In this document: positions 26,843 to 36,159 of the stretch, piece by piece
Position numbering within the stretch: position 1 is the stretch's first letter
Layout: each line of letters starts with the position of its first letter
Assembly: GCA_016285145.1 (NCBI GenBank)
Contig: JAEEQE010000011.1
Span: 1-64,000 of the forward strand
Length of the DNA stretch: 64,000 bases
DNA from: Bacteroidales bacterium
GTDB lineage: Bacteria; Bacteroidota; Bacteroidia; Bacteroidales; WCHB1-69
Reading direction: 5' to 3'
Notes under the pieces: generated by a model
The model's input: the letters and a program-made list of their open reading frames with translations, nothing else
What the model was told of the DNA's origin: nothing
Databases searched by the model: none
Made by a program: the position numbers and the translations under genes

Positions 26843-29446
26843 ATGACTTCTTCCGAAATTCGTAACGCATTTTTGCAATTCTTTAATTCCAAAGAACATA
26901 CCATCGTTCCTTCCGCCCCGATGGTCATTAAAAACGACCCCACACTGATGTTCACCAATGCCGGCATGAACCAGTTTAAGGATATCTTTTTAGGGAATCA
27001 GAAACCGGAACATCCCCGCGTGGCCGACTCGCAGAAGTGTCTGCGCGTGTCGGGCAAACATAACGATCTGGAAGAGGTGGGCCGCGACACGTACCACCAT
27101 ACCATGTTCGAGATGCTCGGCAACTGGTCGTTTGGCGATTATTTCAAAAAAGAGGCTATCGCCTACGCGTGGGAGTTTCTCACCGAGGTGATGAAACTGG
27201 ATAAAAACCGCCTCTATGCCACTGTTTTCCAAGGTGATGAAAAAGACGGTACCCAATTTGACCAGGAGGCTTATGACTTTTGGAAGGAACATCTTCCTGA
27301 AGACCGCATCTTGAAAGGCAACAAGAAAGACAACTTCTGGGAAATGGGCGACACCGGTCCTTGCGGCCCTTGCTCGGAAATCCACATCGACCTGCGCGAT
27401 GACAGCGAGCGGGCCAAGGTGCCCGGCCACGAGTTGGTCAACAAGGACAATCCGCTGGTAATTGAGATTTGGAACCTTGTGTTCATGCAGTTCAACCGGA
27501 TAGCCTCCGGTGAGCTGAAACCCTTGGCTGCCAAGCATGTGGACACGGGCATGGGCTTCGAGCGCCTCTGCATGGCGGTGCAGAACAAGAAGTCAAACTA
27601 TGATACGGATGTGTTTCAGCCCATTATCCAAAAAATCGCCGCCAGCGCTAACGTCCGCTATGGTGACAAGACAGAGACGGACATTGCCTTGCGCGTGGTG
27701 GCCGACCATCTGCGGGCCGTGAGTTTCGCCATTGCCGACGGTCAGTTGCCCTCTAACACGGGAGCCGGCTACGTCATCCGCCGCATCCTGCGCCGTGCTA
27801 TCCGCTACGGCTTCACCTTCTTGGGCTTCAAAGATCCTTTCATGCACAGTCTTGTTCCTGATTTGGTTGCCCAAATGGGACACCAGTTCCCCGAGTTGCA
27901 GCGGCAGCAGGAGCTCATCCAGCGCATCATGCTGGAGGAAGAACAGTCATTCCTGAAGACCTTGGCCAAGGGCATCAATCGCTTTGAAGAGTATGTGGCC
28001 AAATCCAATAACGACCAAATTGACGGCGACTTCGCCTTCGAATTGTTCGACACATACGGCTTTCCGGTGGACCTTACGCAACTGCTGGCCTCCGAAAAAG
28101 GTAAAACGGTGGACATGGAGGGCTTCCAACGCGGTCTGCAACAGCAAAAGGAACGTTCTCGTGCCGCCGCCACCGTCACCACCGATGACTGGGTGGAGCT
28201 AATCCATACGGATACACCGACTCAATTTGTTGGTTATCATGAAAATCAATGTGAATGTCACGTGGTGAAGTACCGGAAAGTGTCCGCCAAAGGCAAGACC
28301 TATTTCCAGGTTGTGTTAGACAAAACGCCCTTCTATGCCGAATCTGGTGGTCAGGTGGGCGACACAGGGATCTTGGAAGGTGTAAATGATGCCGTTGAGG
28401 TTTACAACACCACCAAAGAGAATAATCTGACCATTCATCATACTGCCCGTCTGCCTGAAAACATGGAGGCTCCGATGACCGCCAAGATTGACGTGGTCAA
28501 GCGGCAGATGACGGCTAACAACCACTCTGCCACGCACTTGTTGGACCATGCGTTGCGCGCTGTGCTCGGTACCCATGTGGAGCAGAAAGGTTCGATGGTG
28601 GCTTCCGACCGTCTGCGTTTCGATTTCTCGCATTTTGCCAAGATGACGGAAGAGGAGATCATCCAGACTGAAAAGATGGTTAACGCCTTGATTCGTAAGA
28701 ACCTGCCATTACAGGAGCATGTGGACATCCCCATTGAGGAAGCCCGTGCCAAGGGGGCCATCGCTTTGTTTGGCGAGAAATACGGCAAATTCGTGCGGGT
28801 AATCCAGTTTGGCGATGCCGTGGAGTTGTGCGGGGGCACACACACGTCCGCCACGGGCAATATCGGCTTCTTCAAGATTGTGTCTGAAGGGGCCGTGGCC
28901 GCCGGCGTGCGCCGTATCGAGGCCGTCACCGGCACCGCCGCAGAGGCCATCGTGTATGCCAATCAGAACCTCATCAAGCATATCAAGGAGATGCTCGGAT
29001 CCAATAACCTTGAACAAGCTGTACAGAAACTCACCGACGACAATCTGCAATTCCGTCATAAAATTGAAGATTTCGAAAAACAGAAAGTTTTGGAGTTTTG
29101 CAAGGAATCCGAAGAGGCAGCTCAATGCATCAATGGTATTCAAGTGATTGCGCAGACGACCACGTTTAGTCCTGACATCCTGCGTAATGCGGCTTTCATG
29201 TTGCGTGTGAGGCCCAACCGTATCGTGGTGTTAGGCAGTGTGTTTGACAACAAGCCGAATTTGGCGGTGGCGGTTTCCGATGACCTGGTGGGCCGTTTTG
29301 AGGCTCCGAAGTTAGTGCGTGCCGCTGGCAAACTCATACAAGGTGGCGGCGGCGGACAACCTACGCTCTCCATGGCAGGCGGCAAAAACCCTGCTGGCGT
29401 GCCTGATGCCGTTCAGGAAGTGTTACGTCTTATTGAGGAAGGCTAA
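26843..29446 (+). CDS. alaS: Alanyl-tRNA synthetase
   Basis: 867 residues, full length. Class II catalytic core (TNAGMNQFKDIFLG, CLRVSGKHNDLEEVG, MGDTGPCGPCSEIH), helical tRNA-recognition region, editing domain with NNHSATHLLDHAL and the Cys-His metal site CGGTHTSATGNIG, and a C-Ala domain ending GGGGGQPTLSMAGGKNP. It charges tRNA-Ala and clears mischarged Ser/Gly. Its last 17 bases overlap the 3' end of the convergent TetR-like gene. Confidence 0.97.
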   Translation: MTSSEIRNAFLQFFNSKEHTIVPSAPMVIKNDPTLMFTNAGMNQFKDIFLGNQKPEHPRVADSQKCLRVSGKHNDLEEVGRDTYHHTMFEMLGNWSFGDYFKKEAIAYAWEFLTEVMKLDKNRLYATVFQGDEKDGTQFDQEAYDFWKEHLPEDRILKGNKKDNFWEMGDTGPCGPCSEIHIDLRDDSERAKVPGHELVNKDNPLVIEIWNLVFMQFNRIASGELKPLAAKHVDTGMGFERLCMAVQNKKSNYDTDVFQPIIQKIAASANVRYGDKTETDIALRVVADHLRAVSFAIADGQLPSNTGAGYVIRRILRRAIRYGFTFLGFKDPFMHSLVPDLVAQMGHQFPELQRQQELIQRIMLEEEQSFLKTLAKGINRFEEYVAKSNNDQIDGDFAFELFDTYGFPVDLTQLLASEKGKTVDMEGFQRGLQQQKERSRAAATVTTDDWVELIHTDTPTQFVGYHENQCECHVVKYRKVSAKGKTYFQVVLDKTPFYAESGGQVGDTGILEGVNDAVEVYNTTKENNLTIHHTARLPENMEAPMTAKIDVVKRQMTANNHSATHLLDHALRAVLGTHVEQKGSMVASDRLRFDFSHFAKMTEEEIIQTEKMVNALIRKNLPLQEHVDIPIEEARAKGAIALFGEKYGKFVRVIQFGDAVELCGGTHTSATGNIGFFKIVSEGAVAAGVRRIEAVTGTAAEAIVYANQNLIKHIKEMLGSNNLEQAVQKLTDDNLQFRHKIEDFEKQKVLEFCKESEEAAQCINGIQVIAQTTTFSPDILRNAAFMLRVRPNRIVVLGSVFDNKPNLAVAVSDDLVGRFEAPKLVRAAGKLIQGGGGGQPTLSMAGGKNPAGVPDAVQEVLRLIEEG

Positions 29447-30005
29447 AAAGATAAGCCATATCCACATCATTCAACAACTCCATTCCGCGCTCCGTAAGCA
29501 GGGGAAGGAGCAAATAGCGGATTATCTGTTCTTGATTCACCCCCCAGTCTTCTTCCACACATACATTGTGCAGGAAAAAGATGGAATATAAGGGTATATT
29601 GATATTCTCTTGGAAATGATATTGTCGTATTCCCTTTTGAATCAATGTGTTCAAAATGCTCATAAAGGGTGAGTCGTTTGTGGTGAAGAGCTTGTGCTGT
29701 AGCGCATGTTGGAAAAAGGTACTTTCTGTTTCCCGGATATTGCGCATCTCCCATACAAACAACAGCAGTTCTTCCACCGGATGGTTGCATTCAAGGCTCT
29801 TCTCCCGGATGCGTTCCTGAATGCACGTGTGCCAGAACCGCCGCGCGATCTCCACCGACTGGGCTTTCCCCTCATAACGGTTGAAAAAGGTTTTCCGGCT
29901 GATGCCCATGCCGGCTACAATCTCATCGGTCGTATGGTCGAAACCGTTTTTGAGATAATAGTGGAAAATATCGAACGTCTTCTGTTGATTCAGTGGTCGT
30001 TTCAT
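29430..30005 (-). CDS. TetR-like transcription regulator
   Basis: 191 residues. The N-terminal ~50 residues form a helix-turn-helix (TTDEIVAGMGISRKTFFNRY) of TetR type; the rest is an all-helical ligand or dimer domain without recognisable family. It is the last gene of the run ABC ATPase - MauE/thioredoxin protein - regulator, and starts 11 bases after the middle gene. It may control this operon. The convergent overlap with alaS leaves no room for a terminator. Confidence 0.8.
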   Translation of the reverse strand: MKRPLNQQKTFDIFHYYLKNGFDHTTDEIVAGMGISRKTFFNRYEGKAQSVEIARRFWHTCIQERIREKSLECNHPVEELLLFVWEMRNIRETESTFFQHALQHKLFTTNDSPFMSILNTLIQKGIRQYHFQENINIPLYSIFFLHNVCVEEDWGVNQEQIIRYLLLPLLTERGMELLNDVDMAYLFSLPQ

Positions 30006-30016
30006 GGAGGATGTCT

Positions 30017-31012
30017 TTAGTTGGGCTTTGAAAGATGTTTCACCACCTCGGATTCCACCATGCTGTGAAGGTCGACAGCCTTAACTTGTTTTCCATCATG
30101 TATATAAAGGAAGGTGGGGAATTTCCCGTTCACCACTTCAATAGCAGTGAAAGGGTCAATGGTGACATACCGGAAATGGGTGGCGCCGCTCTCTTCCTTG
30201 AATTTTTGGATGCTCTCATCCTTGCCCCAGATGAAGAATATGACCTTGTTGGTGTCCAAATGGTTGTTTTCAACGATGGAGTTGAGTTTTTTGCCGCTGG
30301 TTTTGCAATATTTGCATCCGGCAGCCACATATCCTAAGATATAATTGCCGTCATCAATATCCAGAGATAGTGCAATGGTATCCTGCATGAATTCTTCAAA
30401 ACGTGGTTCGTTTATGGATTGACCGTCGCGGTCAAAAAGATTCCATACGGAGTCCATGGGAAACAGGGCGAAGGGCGCGGCGAAGGCGGCCACGGCTAAC
30501 ACAATCCCAACGGCTTTCCAACCCTTGAACCGCGCAGTTTCCTCTTTCCGTATCAGCAGCATCAACGCCATGGTTATGATGTTCTTGAAGATGGACCAAG
30601 TGGGGTTCAGTTCCACTAACTCGCCCATACAATGGCAGTTGGCATCTTGCCGGAAAAGGGCCACATAAATCAGAAGGAGGGTGAAACCCACCAGCATGGC
30701 CATCGTTGTCCACCAGACGGGTTTGTACAGGATTTTCAGGATGAGGAAGGCACCAAGCAGCAGTTCAGCCATAATCACCAGGCGGGCTATCACGGTGCAT
30801 AGTAAATAGTTGAACAGATGGAAACTGTAAATGTACAGTTCGAAACTGTCAAGGGAGAGCAGTTTCAAAATACCCGTGGTGATGAAGAAGGCACCAATCA
30901 GCAGGCGGAGTATAAGCTTCAGCACGCGCACTGGCTGCCAGCGACGGGTTACCTCTTCGGGTTGATTGTTAAGGTCATATTCGGTTACGGGTTCTTGGAT
31001 AATTTCATTCAT
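30017..31012 (-). CDS. BT_3928-like membrane protein: MauE/DoxX region plus thioredoxin-like domain
   Basis: 331 residues. Residues about 28-170 contain four to five transmembrane helices of MauE/DoxX type, with the paired cysteines CHC in RQDANCHCMGEL. After a further helix the C-terminal ~130 residues form a periplasmic thioredoxin-like domain with the redox motif CKYC (GCKYCKTSGKK). This layout suggests transfer of reducing equivalents across the inner membrane to periplasmic disulfides. The exact partners are unknown. It sits four bases downstream of the ABC ATPase gene. Confidence 0.82.
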   Translation of the reverse strand: MNEIIQEPVTEYDLNNQPEEVTRRWQPVRVLKLILRLLIGAFFITTGILKLLSLDSFELYIYSFHLFNYLLCTVIARLVIMAELLLGAFLILKILYKPVWWTTMAMLVGFTLLLIYVALFRQDANCHCMGELVELNPTWSIFKNIITMALMLLIRKEETARFKGWKAVGIVLAVAAFAAPFALFPMDSVWNLFDRDGQSINEPRFEEFMQDTIALSLDIDDGNYILGYVAAGCKYCKTSGKKLNSIVENNHLDTNKVIFFIWGKDESIQKFKEESGATHFRYVTIDPFTAIEVVNGKFPTFLYIHDGKQVKAVDLHSMVESEVVKHLSKPN

Positions 31013-31016
31013 AACT

Positions 31017-32762
31017 TCAGATAATATCGGGTTCTATTCCTTTGGGGATGGCCCCAATCAGTTTTTTGGTGTAATCCGTCTGCGGATGGTCGCAGATGGC
31101 GTCGGCGTCATCCATTTCCACGATGCGTCCGTTCTGCATGACGGCAATGCGGTCCGACATGAAGCGGACCACGGAGAGGTCGTGCGAGATGAAAATATAG
31201 GTGAAATGGTATTCCTGCTTCAGTTCGTTCAGCAGGTTCAGCACCTGGGCTTGTACTGACACATCAAGGGCGGAGACTGATTCGTCGCAGATGATGAAGC
31301 GCGGGTTGACGGCCAGGGCGCGGGCGATGGAGATGCGCTGGCGCTGGCCGCCGGAGAACTCGTGCGGATAGCGGTAGAAGTGCGATTCGTTGAGGTTCAC
31401 CCGTTCCAATAGGGCGATGGCTTTCGCGCGCCGCTCTTTGTCGTTGTGGCCAATACCGTGTACCCGCATGGGCTCAATGAGCGCATCGCCAACGGTAAGC
31501 CGCTGGTTCAGCGATGAATAAGGGTCTTGCAGGATGATCTGCAATTCTTTGCGCATCCGACGCATATCGGCGCTGTTGAGGCTCATCAGGTTGGTGCCGC
31601 GATAGTGGACCTCCCCGGAGGTGGCCTCTATCAGTCGTATCATGCAGCGTCCCAAGGTGGTCTTGCCGCAGCCGGATTCGCCCACCAGTCCGAGCGTTTC
31701 CCCCTCATAAACATCGAAGGTGATGTTCTCCAAAGCCTGCACATATTGTCTTTTCTCAAAGAGCTTCCGCTTGCGCACAGGGTACAGTTTGGAGATGTTG
31801 CGGATGGAAATAAGCGGTTTTTCAGCATACAACTTGGTGTGAAACGCCTGACGCTCGTCGGCGGACACGCACAGTTTTTCGAAGGTTTCGCGGATGCCCT
31901 CCTGCCTGTGCTGCATGAAGTCGTCCACCGTGGGCAGCTGGCGCAGGCGCACGCGCATGGAGGGCCTGCACGCTAAAAGCCCTTGTGTATAAGGATGTTT
32001 TGGATTTAAGAACAGGTCTCTCACGGAGCCTTCCTCCACAATGTTCCCTTTGTACATCACCAGGACGCGGTCGGCGATCTCCGCCACCACGCCCAAATCG
32101 TGGGTGATGAACAGGACACTCATGCCGTATTTGGCCTGCAGTTTGCGGATGAGTTCGAGGATTCCCTTTTGCACGGTTACGTCCAAGGCGGTGGTCGGCT
32201 CGTCGGCAATCAGCAGGTCGGGCTGGCAGCTCATGGCCATGGCGATCATCACGCGCTGCTTCTGCCCGCCGGAAAGCTCGTGCGGGTAGGAGTCGAAAAT
32301 CTGCTCCGGGCGCGGGAGCATCACCTCCTTGAAGAGCTCGATAACATGCTTGCGGGCGGCCTCCTTGTCCATACGGGTGTGCAAAAGCATCTGCTCCGTG
32401 ATCTGCTGCCCGCACCGGATAACCGGATTTAGCGAAGTCATCGGCTCCTGGAAAATCATGGCGATCTTGTTGCCACGGATGCGTTCCATCTCCTTTTCCG
32501 TGCAGCGCGACAGGTTGACCGTCGTGTCGGGCTGGGCGGGGTCGTGGAACAGAATCTGCCCGTCGGGATAGCGCGCGACGGAAGCGTTGAGCAAACGCAT
32601 CACCGACAGCGCCGTCACCGACTTGCCGGAACCCGATTCGCCCACCACACCAAGGGTCTCGCCTCGTCCGATGTGGAATGATAGACCGTGAAGAATGGGA
32701 TTCCATTCCTCATCCCGCTTCATCTCCAGCGCCAGATCCGTAATTTCGAGCAGTTTTTCCAT
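31017..32762 (-). CDS. Oligopeptide-type ABC transporter, fused tandem ATPases
   Basis: 581 residues containing two complete ATPase domains. Domain 1 has Walker [11 protein letters not shown] and signature LSGGQKQR; domain 2 has Walker [12 protein letters not shown] and signature FSGGQRQR. Both have Walker B ([24 protein letters not shown]; the second has Ser in place of Pro-Thr). After domain 1 lies the Opp/Dpp cap region. The order corresponds to an OppD-OppF fusion energising peptide or nickel uptake. Permeases and binding protein are not in this window. Promoter at 32771-32778. Confidence 0.92.
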   Translation of the reverse strand: MEKLLEITDLALEMKRDEEWNPILHGLSFHIGRGETLGVVGESGSGKSVTALSVMRLLNASVARYPDGQILFHDPAQPDTTVNLSRCTEKEMERIRGNKIAMIFQEPMTSLNPVIRCGQQITEQMLLHTRMDKEAARKHVIELFKEVMLPRPEQIFDSYPHELSGGQKQRVMIAMAMSCQPDLLIADEPTTALDVTVQKGILELIRKLQAKYGMSVLFITHDLGVVAEIADRVLVMYKGNIVEEGSVRDLFLNPKHPYTQGLLACRPSMRVRLRQLPTVDDFMQHRQEGIRETFEKLCVSADERQAFHTKLYAEKPLISIRNISKLYPVRKRKLFEKRQYVQALENITFDVYEGETLGLVGESGCGKTTLGRCMIRLIEATSGEVHYRGTNLMSLNSADMRRMRKELQIILQDPYSSLNQRLTVGDALIEPMRVHGIGHNDKERRAKAIALLERVNLNESHFYRYPHEFSGGQRQRISIARALAVNPRFIICDESVSALDVSVQAQVLNLLNELKQEYHFTYIFISHDLSVVRFMSDRIAVMQNGRIVEMDDADAICDHPQTDYTKKLIGAIPKGIEPDII

Positions 32763-32770
32763 AGAAAGCG

Positions 32771-32778
32771 CAAAAGTA
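32771..32778 (-). promoter_or_regulatory. Promoter -7 element (TACTTTTG) for ABC ATPase operon
   Basis: A perfect TAnnTTTG, eight bases before the ATG; the transcript would have almost no leader. Confidence 0.65.
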
Positions 32779-32806
32779 CAAAAAACATTTGGTTTGCAAA
32801 GGACAT

Positions 32807-32836
32807 AAAAAAAACAGGCAGCAAATCTGCTGCCTG
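32807..32836 (-). terminator. Terminator of tRNA-Lys transcript
   Basis: Stem CAGGCAGCA / TGCTGCCTG (32815-32823 with 32828-32836) followed on the minus strand by T8. It begins two bases after the tRNA CCA end. Confidence 0.88.
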
Positions 32837-32838
32837 CC

Positions 32839-32914
32839 TGGTGTCTCAGCTGGGATTCGAACCCAGGACCCCATCCTTAAAAGGGATGTGCTCTACCTGC
32901 TGAGCTACTGGGAC
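32839..32914 (-). tRNA. tRNA-Lys (anticodon UUU), CCA encoded
   Basis: The minus strand folds into a full cloverleaf: acceptor arm 32908-32914 with 32843-32849, D arm GCTC..GAGC, anticodon stem CATCC/GGATG around loop CTTTTAA (anticodon TTT), and T arm CTGGG-TTCGAAT-CCCAG. The discriminator is A (32842) and CCA is encoded (32839-32841). The acceptor stem has one C-A mismatch at pair 4-69. Promoter and terminator are both present, so the gene is probably expressed. Confidence 0.95.
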
Positions 32915-32936
32915 ATCCTTTCGCTTTTAGCGGCTG

Positions 32937-32944
32937 CAAAAGTA
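32937..32944 (-). promoter_or_regulatory. Promoter -7 element (TACTTTTG) for tRNA-Lys
   Basis: A perfect TAnnTTTG, 22 bases before the mature 5' end of the tRNA. Confidence 0.7.
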
Positions 32945-33075
32945 CGATTTTTTCATTACACTCTATTCATTCTCGGTAATTTTTTTGGTATAATATTTTA
33001 TCTTACTGATAATCATTCTGTTAATTATAATTTTTAATAAAAACTAAAAACAAACCATAGAGTGCGAGTTTTTTC

Positions 33076-33083
33076 TATATTTG
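33076..33083 (+). promoter_or_regulatory. Promoter -7 element (TATATTTG) for small basic protein
   Basis: A perfect TAnnTTTG in the AT-rich 287-base gap between tRNA-Lys and the small gene. The rest of that gap shows only the palindrome at 33086-33116. Confidence 0.5.
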
Positions 33084-33085
33084 TG

Positions 33086-33116
33086 TTTTAACATATTGGA
33101 TATAAATATGTTAAAA
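33086..33116 (+). promoter_or_regulatory. Palindrome over predicted transcription start (operator-like)
   Basis: Arms TTTTAACATATT (33086-33097) and AATATGTTAAAA (33105-33116) are perfect inverted repeats of 12 bp with a 7-base spacer. The site begins two bases after the -7 box, where a repressor would block initiation; the transcript could also form a 5' hairpin. Confidence 0.6.
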
Positions 33117-33243
33117 ATGTTGTTCTATTTTTTGCAACCGATTGTGGGAAAACAGGGCATTTGTGTCGGAGATGAGAGGAAAAATGTAATTTTTCAAACA
33201 AATGACACCGAAAAACTGCAATCATAAATGTCTCTTAAAACAG

Positions 33244-33483
33244 ATGAAAAAACTAATCCTAACTCCGAAAAAAGACACATTGACCATTTGCCTGCCGCCG
33301 GACTGGGTAGGCAAACCGCTTGTCTGTATTTTGAAGGATCCGGACGAACAAGACGAGGGGATGATCTCGTATGTAAGTGATGTGTCCATCGGTTACCAGG
33401 CGGAACGCTACCGGTGGGCCAAGCGTGGTCGTCGTCCCCGTCGGCACCGTTTGCGTAAAAAGAGTGTCGATGTGATTCTCTAA
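33244..33483 (+). CDS. Small basic protein, function unknown
   Basis: 79 residues from the ATG at 33244 ([20 protein letters not shown]); an in-frame ATG at 33202 would give 93 residues with an unlikely Cys-rich leader. The first half looks like a small beta unit (a swapped-hairpin or AbrB-like start is conceivable but unproven). The second half ends in a strongly basic tail, [16 protein letters not shown]. It could bind nucleic acid. Its stop overlaps the folE stop tail-to-tail. No family is recognised. Confidence 0.55.
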   Translation: MKKLILTPKKDTLTICLPPDWVGKPLVCILKDPDEQDEGMISYVSDVSIGYQAERYRWAKRGRRPRRHRLRKKSVDVIL

Positions 33484-34091
33484 TGCAGGTCTGCTCCGAT
33501 GAGGTGCATGAATTCCTGACGGGTGTTTTCGTTTTTCAGGAAGGCCCCGGTGAATTCCGATGTGGTGGTCACAGAGTTCTGTTTCTGGATGCCCCGCATG
33601 GACATGCAGAGGTGCTGGGCTTCGATGACGACGGCCACTCCCAGAGGGTTCAAGACCTCTTGGAGGCAGTCCTTGATTTGAGTGGTGAGGCGTTCCTGCA
33701 GTTGCAGACGGCGGGCGAAACACTCCACCACGCGGGGAATCTTGCTCAGTCCCACGATGGTGCCGTTGGGGATGTATCCGATGTGCGCTTTTCCGAAAAA
33801 TGGCAATAGATGATGCTCGCACAACGAGTATATTTCGATGTCTTTCACCACTACAATCTGTTTGTAATCCTCATGAAACAAGGCACTTTTCAAGATGGCC
33901 TTGGGATCCAGTCGATAGCCGTGGGTGAGGAAGTCAAGGGATTTGGCGGCCCGCATCGGCGTCTTGATCAGGCCCTCCCGCTTGGGGTCTTCGCCAATAT
34001 TTTGCAAGAGCGAACGATAGCTTTCGGAGAGCGCTGTCAGATTGTCTTCCGATAGCTTGGGTATCACATTGATAGAGTCGGTGATTTTCAT
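33480..34091 (-). CDS. folE: GTP cyclohydrolase I
   Basis: 203 residues. It converts GTP to dihydroneopterin triphosphate, the first step of folate synthesis. The zinc/active-site segment is [20 protein letters not shown], followed by [20 protein letters not shown] and the C-terminal QHLCMSMRG. Cys and His ligands are all present. It is last in the operon YwqK-like - MBL hydrolase - folE, five bases after the hydrolase gene. Confidence 0.96.
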   Translation of the reverse strand: MKITDSINVIPKLSEDNLTALSESYRSLLQNIGEDPKREGLIKTPMRAAKSLDFLTHGYRLDPKAILKSALFHEDYKQIVVVKDIEIYSLCEHHLLPFFGKAHIGYIPNGTIVGLSKIPRVVECFARRLQLQERLTTQIKDCLQEVLNPLGVAVVIEAQHLCMSMRGIQKQNSVTTTSEFTGAFLKNENTRQEFMHLIGADLH

Positions 34092-34096
34092 ATTTT

Positions 34097-34795
34097 TTAT
34101 ACTAAGTAAGGATTATACAGTTTCTCATCGCCGACCGTGGTGAGTCCGCCGTGGCCGGGATATACCGTTGTGGTGTCCGGGAGGGTTAGGATTTTGGTTT
34201 TGATCATCTCGATCAGCAGCCGTCCGTTGCCGGTAGGCAGGTCGCTGCGGCCCACGCTGCCTTCGAAGAGCAGGTCGCCGCAGATCACATACCCGTTGGC
34301 GGCATCGTAGAGGGAGATGCTGCCGTCGCAATGGCCCGGCGTGTACAGCACTTGCAGGGCCTGCTTCCCGAAACGCACCTCGTCGCCCTCGTGCAGATAG
34401 CGGTCCGGCTGCGGCATCTCATCCACCGATAGCCCGAACGCCATCGCGTAGGCGTATGACTTGTTGTAGATGGGCATGCCTGCCTCGTGGCACCAGACGG
34501 GAGCCTCAAAGGTTCTGTGGCACCAGTTGTTGCCGGCAATATGGTCGATGTGCGGGTGCGTGTTCACGATGGCTTTGACGGACAGCCCGTGCTGCCGCAC
34601 GTACTCCTCCAACTGGGCATCCTCGTACGACTGGCAGTTGCCAGGATCCACAAGGATGGCCTCCCCTGTGTCATCGTGCAGCACCAACGTGTTGACTTGT
34701 ATGGGGTTGAAATGGAATATCCGTATGTTGATGTTCTCCATGTTCTGGTTTAGCGCGTTCATGAATTCCGAAATCGAGATGTGTTTCTTCCCCAT
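34097..34795 (-). CDS. Metallo-beta-lactamase-fold hydrolase, glyoxalase II-like
   Basis: 232 residues (an ATG at 34741 would give 214 and also fits the family start). Metal ligands are in [11 protein letters not shown] (HxHxDH), [20 protein letters not shown] and the C-terminal YPGHG, the complete set of a glyoxalase II/MBL hydrolase. The likely job is thioester hydrolysis (for example of glyoxalase products), but the substrate is not defined by sequence. No signal peptide is seen, so it is cytoplasmic. It follows the YwqK gene by one base. Confidence 0.88.
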   Translation of the reverse strand: MGKKHISISEFMNALNQNMENINIRIFHFNPIQVNTLVLHDDTGEAILVDPGNCQSYEDAQLEEYVRQHGLSVKAIVNTHPHIDHIAGNNWCHRTFEAPVWCHEAGMPIYNKSYAYAMAFGLSVDEMPQPDRYLHEGDEVRFGKQALQVLYTPGHCDGSISLYDAANGYVICGDLLFEGSVGRSDLPTGNGRLLIEMIKTKILTLPDTTTVYPGHGGLTTVGDEKLYNPYLV

Positions 34796-34796
34796 G

Positions 34797-36113
34797 TTAG
34801 AAAGTCTTGGACTTGGGGTCGGAAACGTAGAGGTCTTTCACTTTGTTGCCGTTTTCAAACAAAGCGCTGTAGTGGAGGGTGCCGTCGGGTTTCCAGCACG
34901 ACCACTTGCCCTCGCGCAGATGATTCTTGAACTGGCCTTGGAAGTGCTTCTTACCATTATTATAATATTCGATGAAGGTGCCGTTGGGGATGTCGTGCAC
35001 GAAATTCTGCTCCCGCACCTTGACCTCCTGCACATTGTAAAACACCCATTTGCCCTCTTTCAGGTCGTTGACATATTTGCCTTTGGCCACCGCTTTCCCG
35101 TTCTGTGCGTAATCGGTCCAGGGTCCGTTTTTGAGATTGTCCTTATAGGTGCCCTTGTGTGACATTTTCCCGTTTTCCTCCCAGAAATAGGTGTACGGGC
35201 CGTTCCATTTGTTCTGCTTATAGGTGATGATGTATTTCTGTTTGCCGTCGTCGTACCATCCTTGCCACTGGCCGTCCATCTCACCATCCTTGAATGTGCC
35301 TTTGTCTTGGGTTTGGCCGTTGTGGTAATAGGAGGTCCAAAGACCGTTTTCCTTGTCGTGGGCAAAAGGCCCTTCACGCTGCAGGCGGCCGTCCTCATAC
35401 CAGGCTTTCCAAATGCCTTCCCGCTTTCCGTTTACATAACTGCCTTTCTTCCATACTTTCCCGTTTTCATAATAATAGGTCCACTCACCCTGTTGCAATC
35501 CTTTTTCGAAAATGCCCCGGCTGCCGAGTGTGCCGTTCTCATGGTAGAATTTCCATTCGCCCTGTTGCAATCCTTTCACCGACGAGCCTTCCATGTCTTT
35601 CTGGCCGGTGCGGGTCCACCAGCAGGCATAGCCTTCTAATTCGCCCATTTGGTAAGTGCCTTCAAAATATTTGGCTCCGTCGTCAAAGTATTCTGTCACA
35701 TGCCCGTCCACGCTGTCGGCTACATAAGTTACCTCTTTGAAAATTTTGCCGTTGGTGTGGTAAAATGTCCAGTTGCCACTGCGTTTGCCGTTGGCGAACT
35801 GGCCTTTCGATTCCACTTGGCCCGATTGGTACCAGCTGGTGAAGGGACCGTTTTCGGCGTTGTATTCCTGGGCCAGTTTACCGTTGTCGAACCAGACTTT
35901 CCAGACACCGACCTTTTTCCCGTCGCGATAGTCGCCTTCGGTCCATTTCATCCCATTGATGTGATAATAGACCCAGCGGCCCTGTTCCAGGCCTTGGGCT
36001 TCCACGCCCACCGACATCAGTTTGTTGTTTTTCCAATAGGTCTTAACCGTATCTTGGGCACTGGCGGTCAAGCATATCCATGCCAGGAGGATTACAAGAG
36101 ATAAGTTGCGCAT
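34797..36113 (-). CDS. Exported MORN-repeat (YwqK-like) protein
   Basis: 438 residues. An N-terminal signal peptide (LSLVILLAWICLTASAQ) is followed by about fifteen repeats of 23-24 residues with the pattern YxxNGKxxxxGxxxxGxxxGxW, the MORN-like repeat named after the YwqK family. The repeats form an elongated beta sheet on the cell surface or in the periplasm. Despite the database label 'antitoxin component', no toxin gene adjoins it, and such proteins are common in Bacteroidota without toxins. Binding or scaffolding is the best guess. First gene of an operon with an MBL hydrolase and folE. Confidence 0.85.
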   Translation of the reverse strand: MRNLSLVILLAWICLTASAQDTVKTYWKNNKLMSVGVEAQGLEQGRWVYYHINGMKWTEGDYRDGKKVGVWKVWFDNGKLAQEYNAENGPFTSWYQSGQVESKGQFANGKRSGNWTFYHTNGKIFKEVTYVADSVDGHVTEYFDDGAKYFEGTYQMGELEGYACWWTRTGQKDMEGSSVKGLQQGEWKFYHENGTLGSRGIFEKGLQQGEWTYYYENGKVWKKGSYVNGKREGIWKAWYEDGRLQREGPFAHDKENGLWTSYYHNGQTQDKGTFKDGEMDGQWQGWYDDGKQKYIITYKQNKWNGPYTYFWEENGKMSHKGTYKDNLKNGPWTDYAQNGKAVAKGKYVNDLKEGKWVFYNVQEVKVREQNFVHDIPNGTFIEYYNNGKKHFQGQFKNHLREGKWSCWKPDGTLHYSALFENGNKVKDLYVSDPKSKTF

Positions 36114-36135
36114 ATTCTCATTTATTAAAAGCGTG

Positions 36136-36143
36136 CAAAGATA
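36136..36143 (-). promoter_or_regulatory. Promoter -7 element (TATCTTTG) for YwqK-MBL-folE operon
   Basis: A perfect TAnnTTTG followed by CA, 22 bases before the ATG at 36113. Confidence 0.7.
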
Positions 36144-36159
36144 CTACAAAATCCGATAT

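Noticed and set aside
34797-36113. YwqK-like protein as an antitoxin
   Set aside because: The label comes from a database name; no toxin gene is adjacent and the protein is exported.
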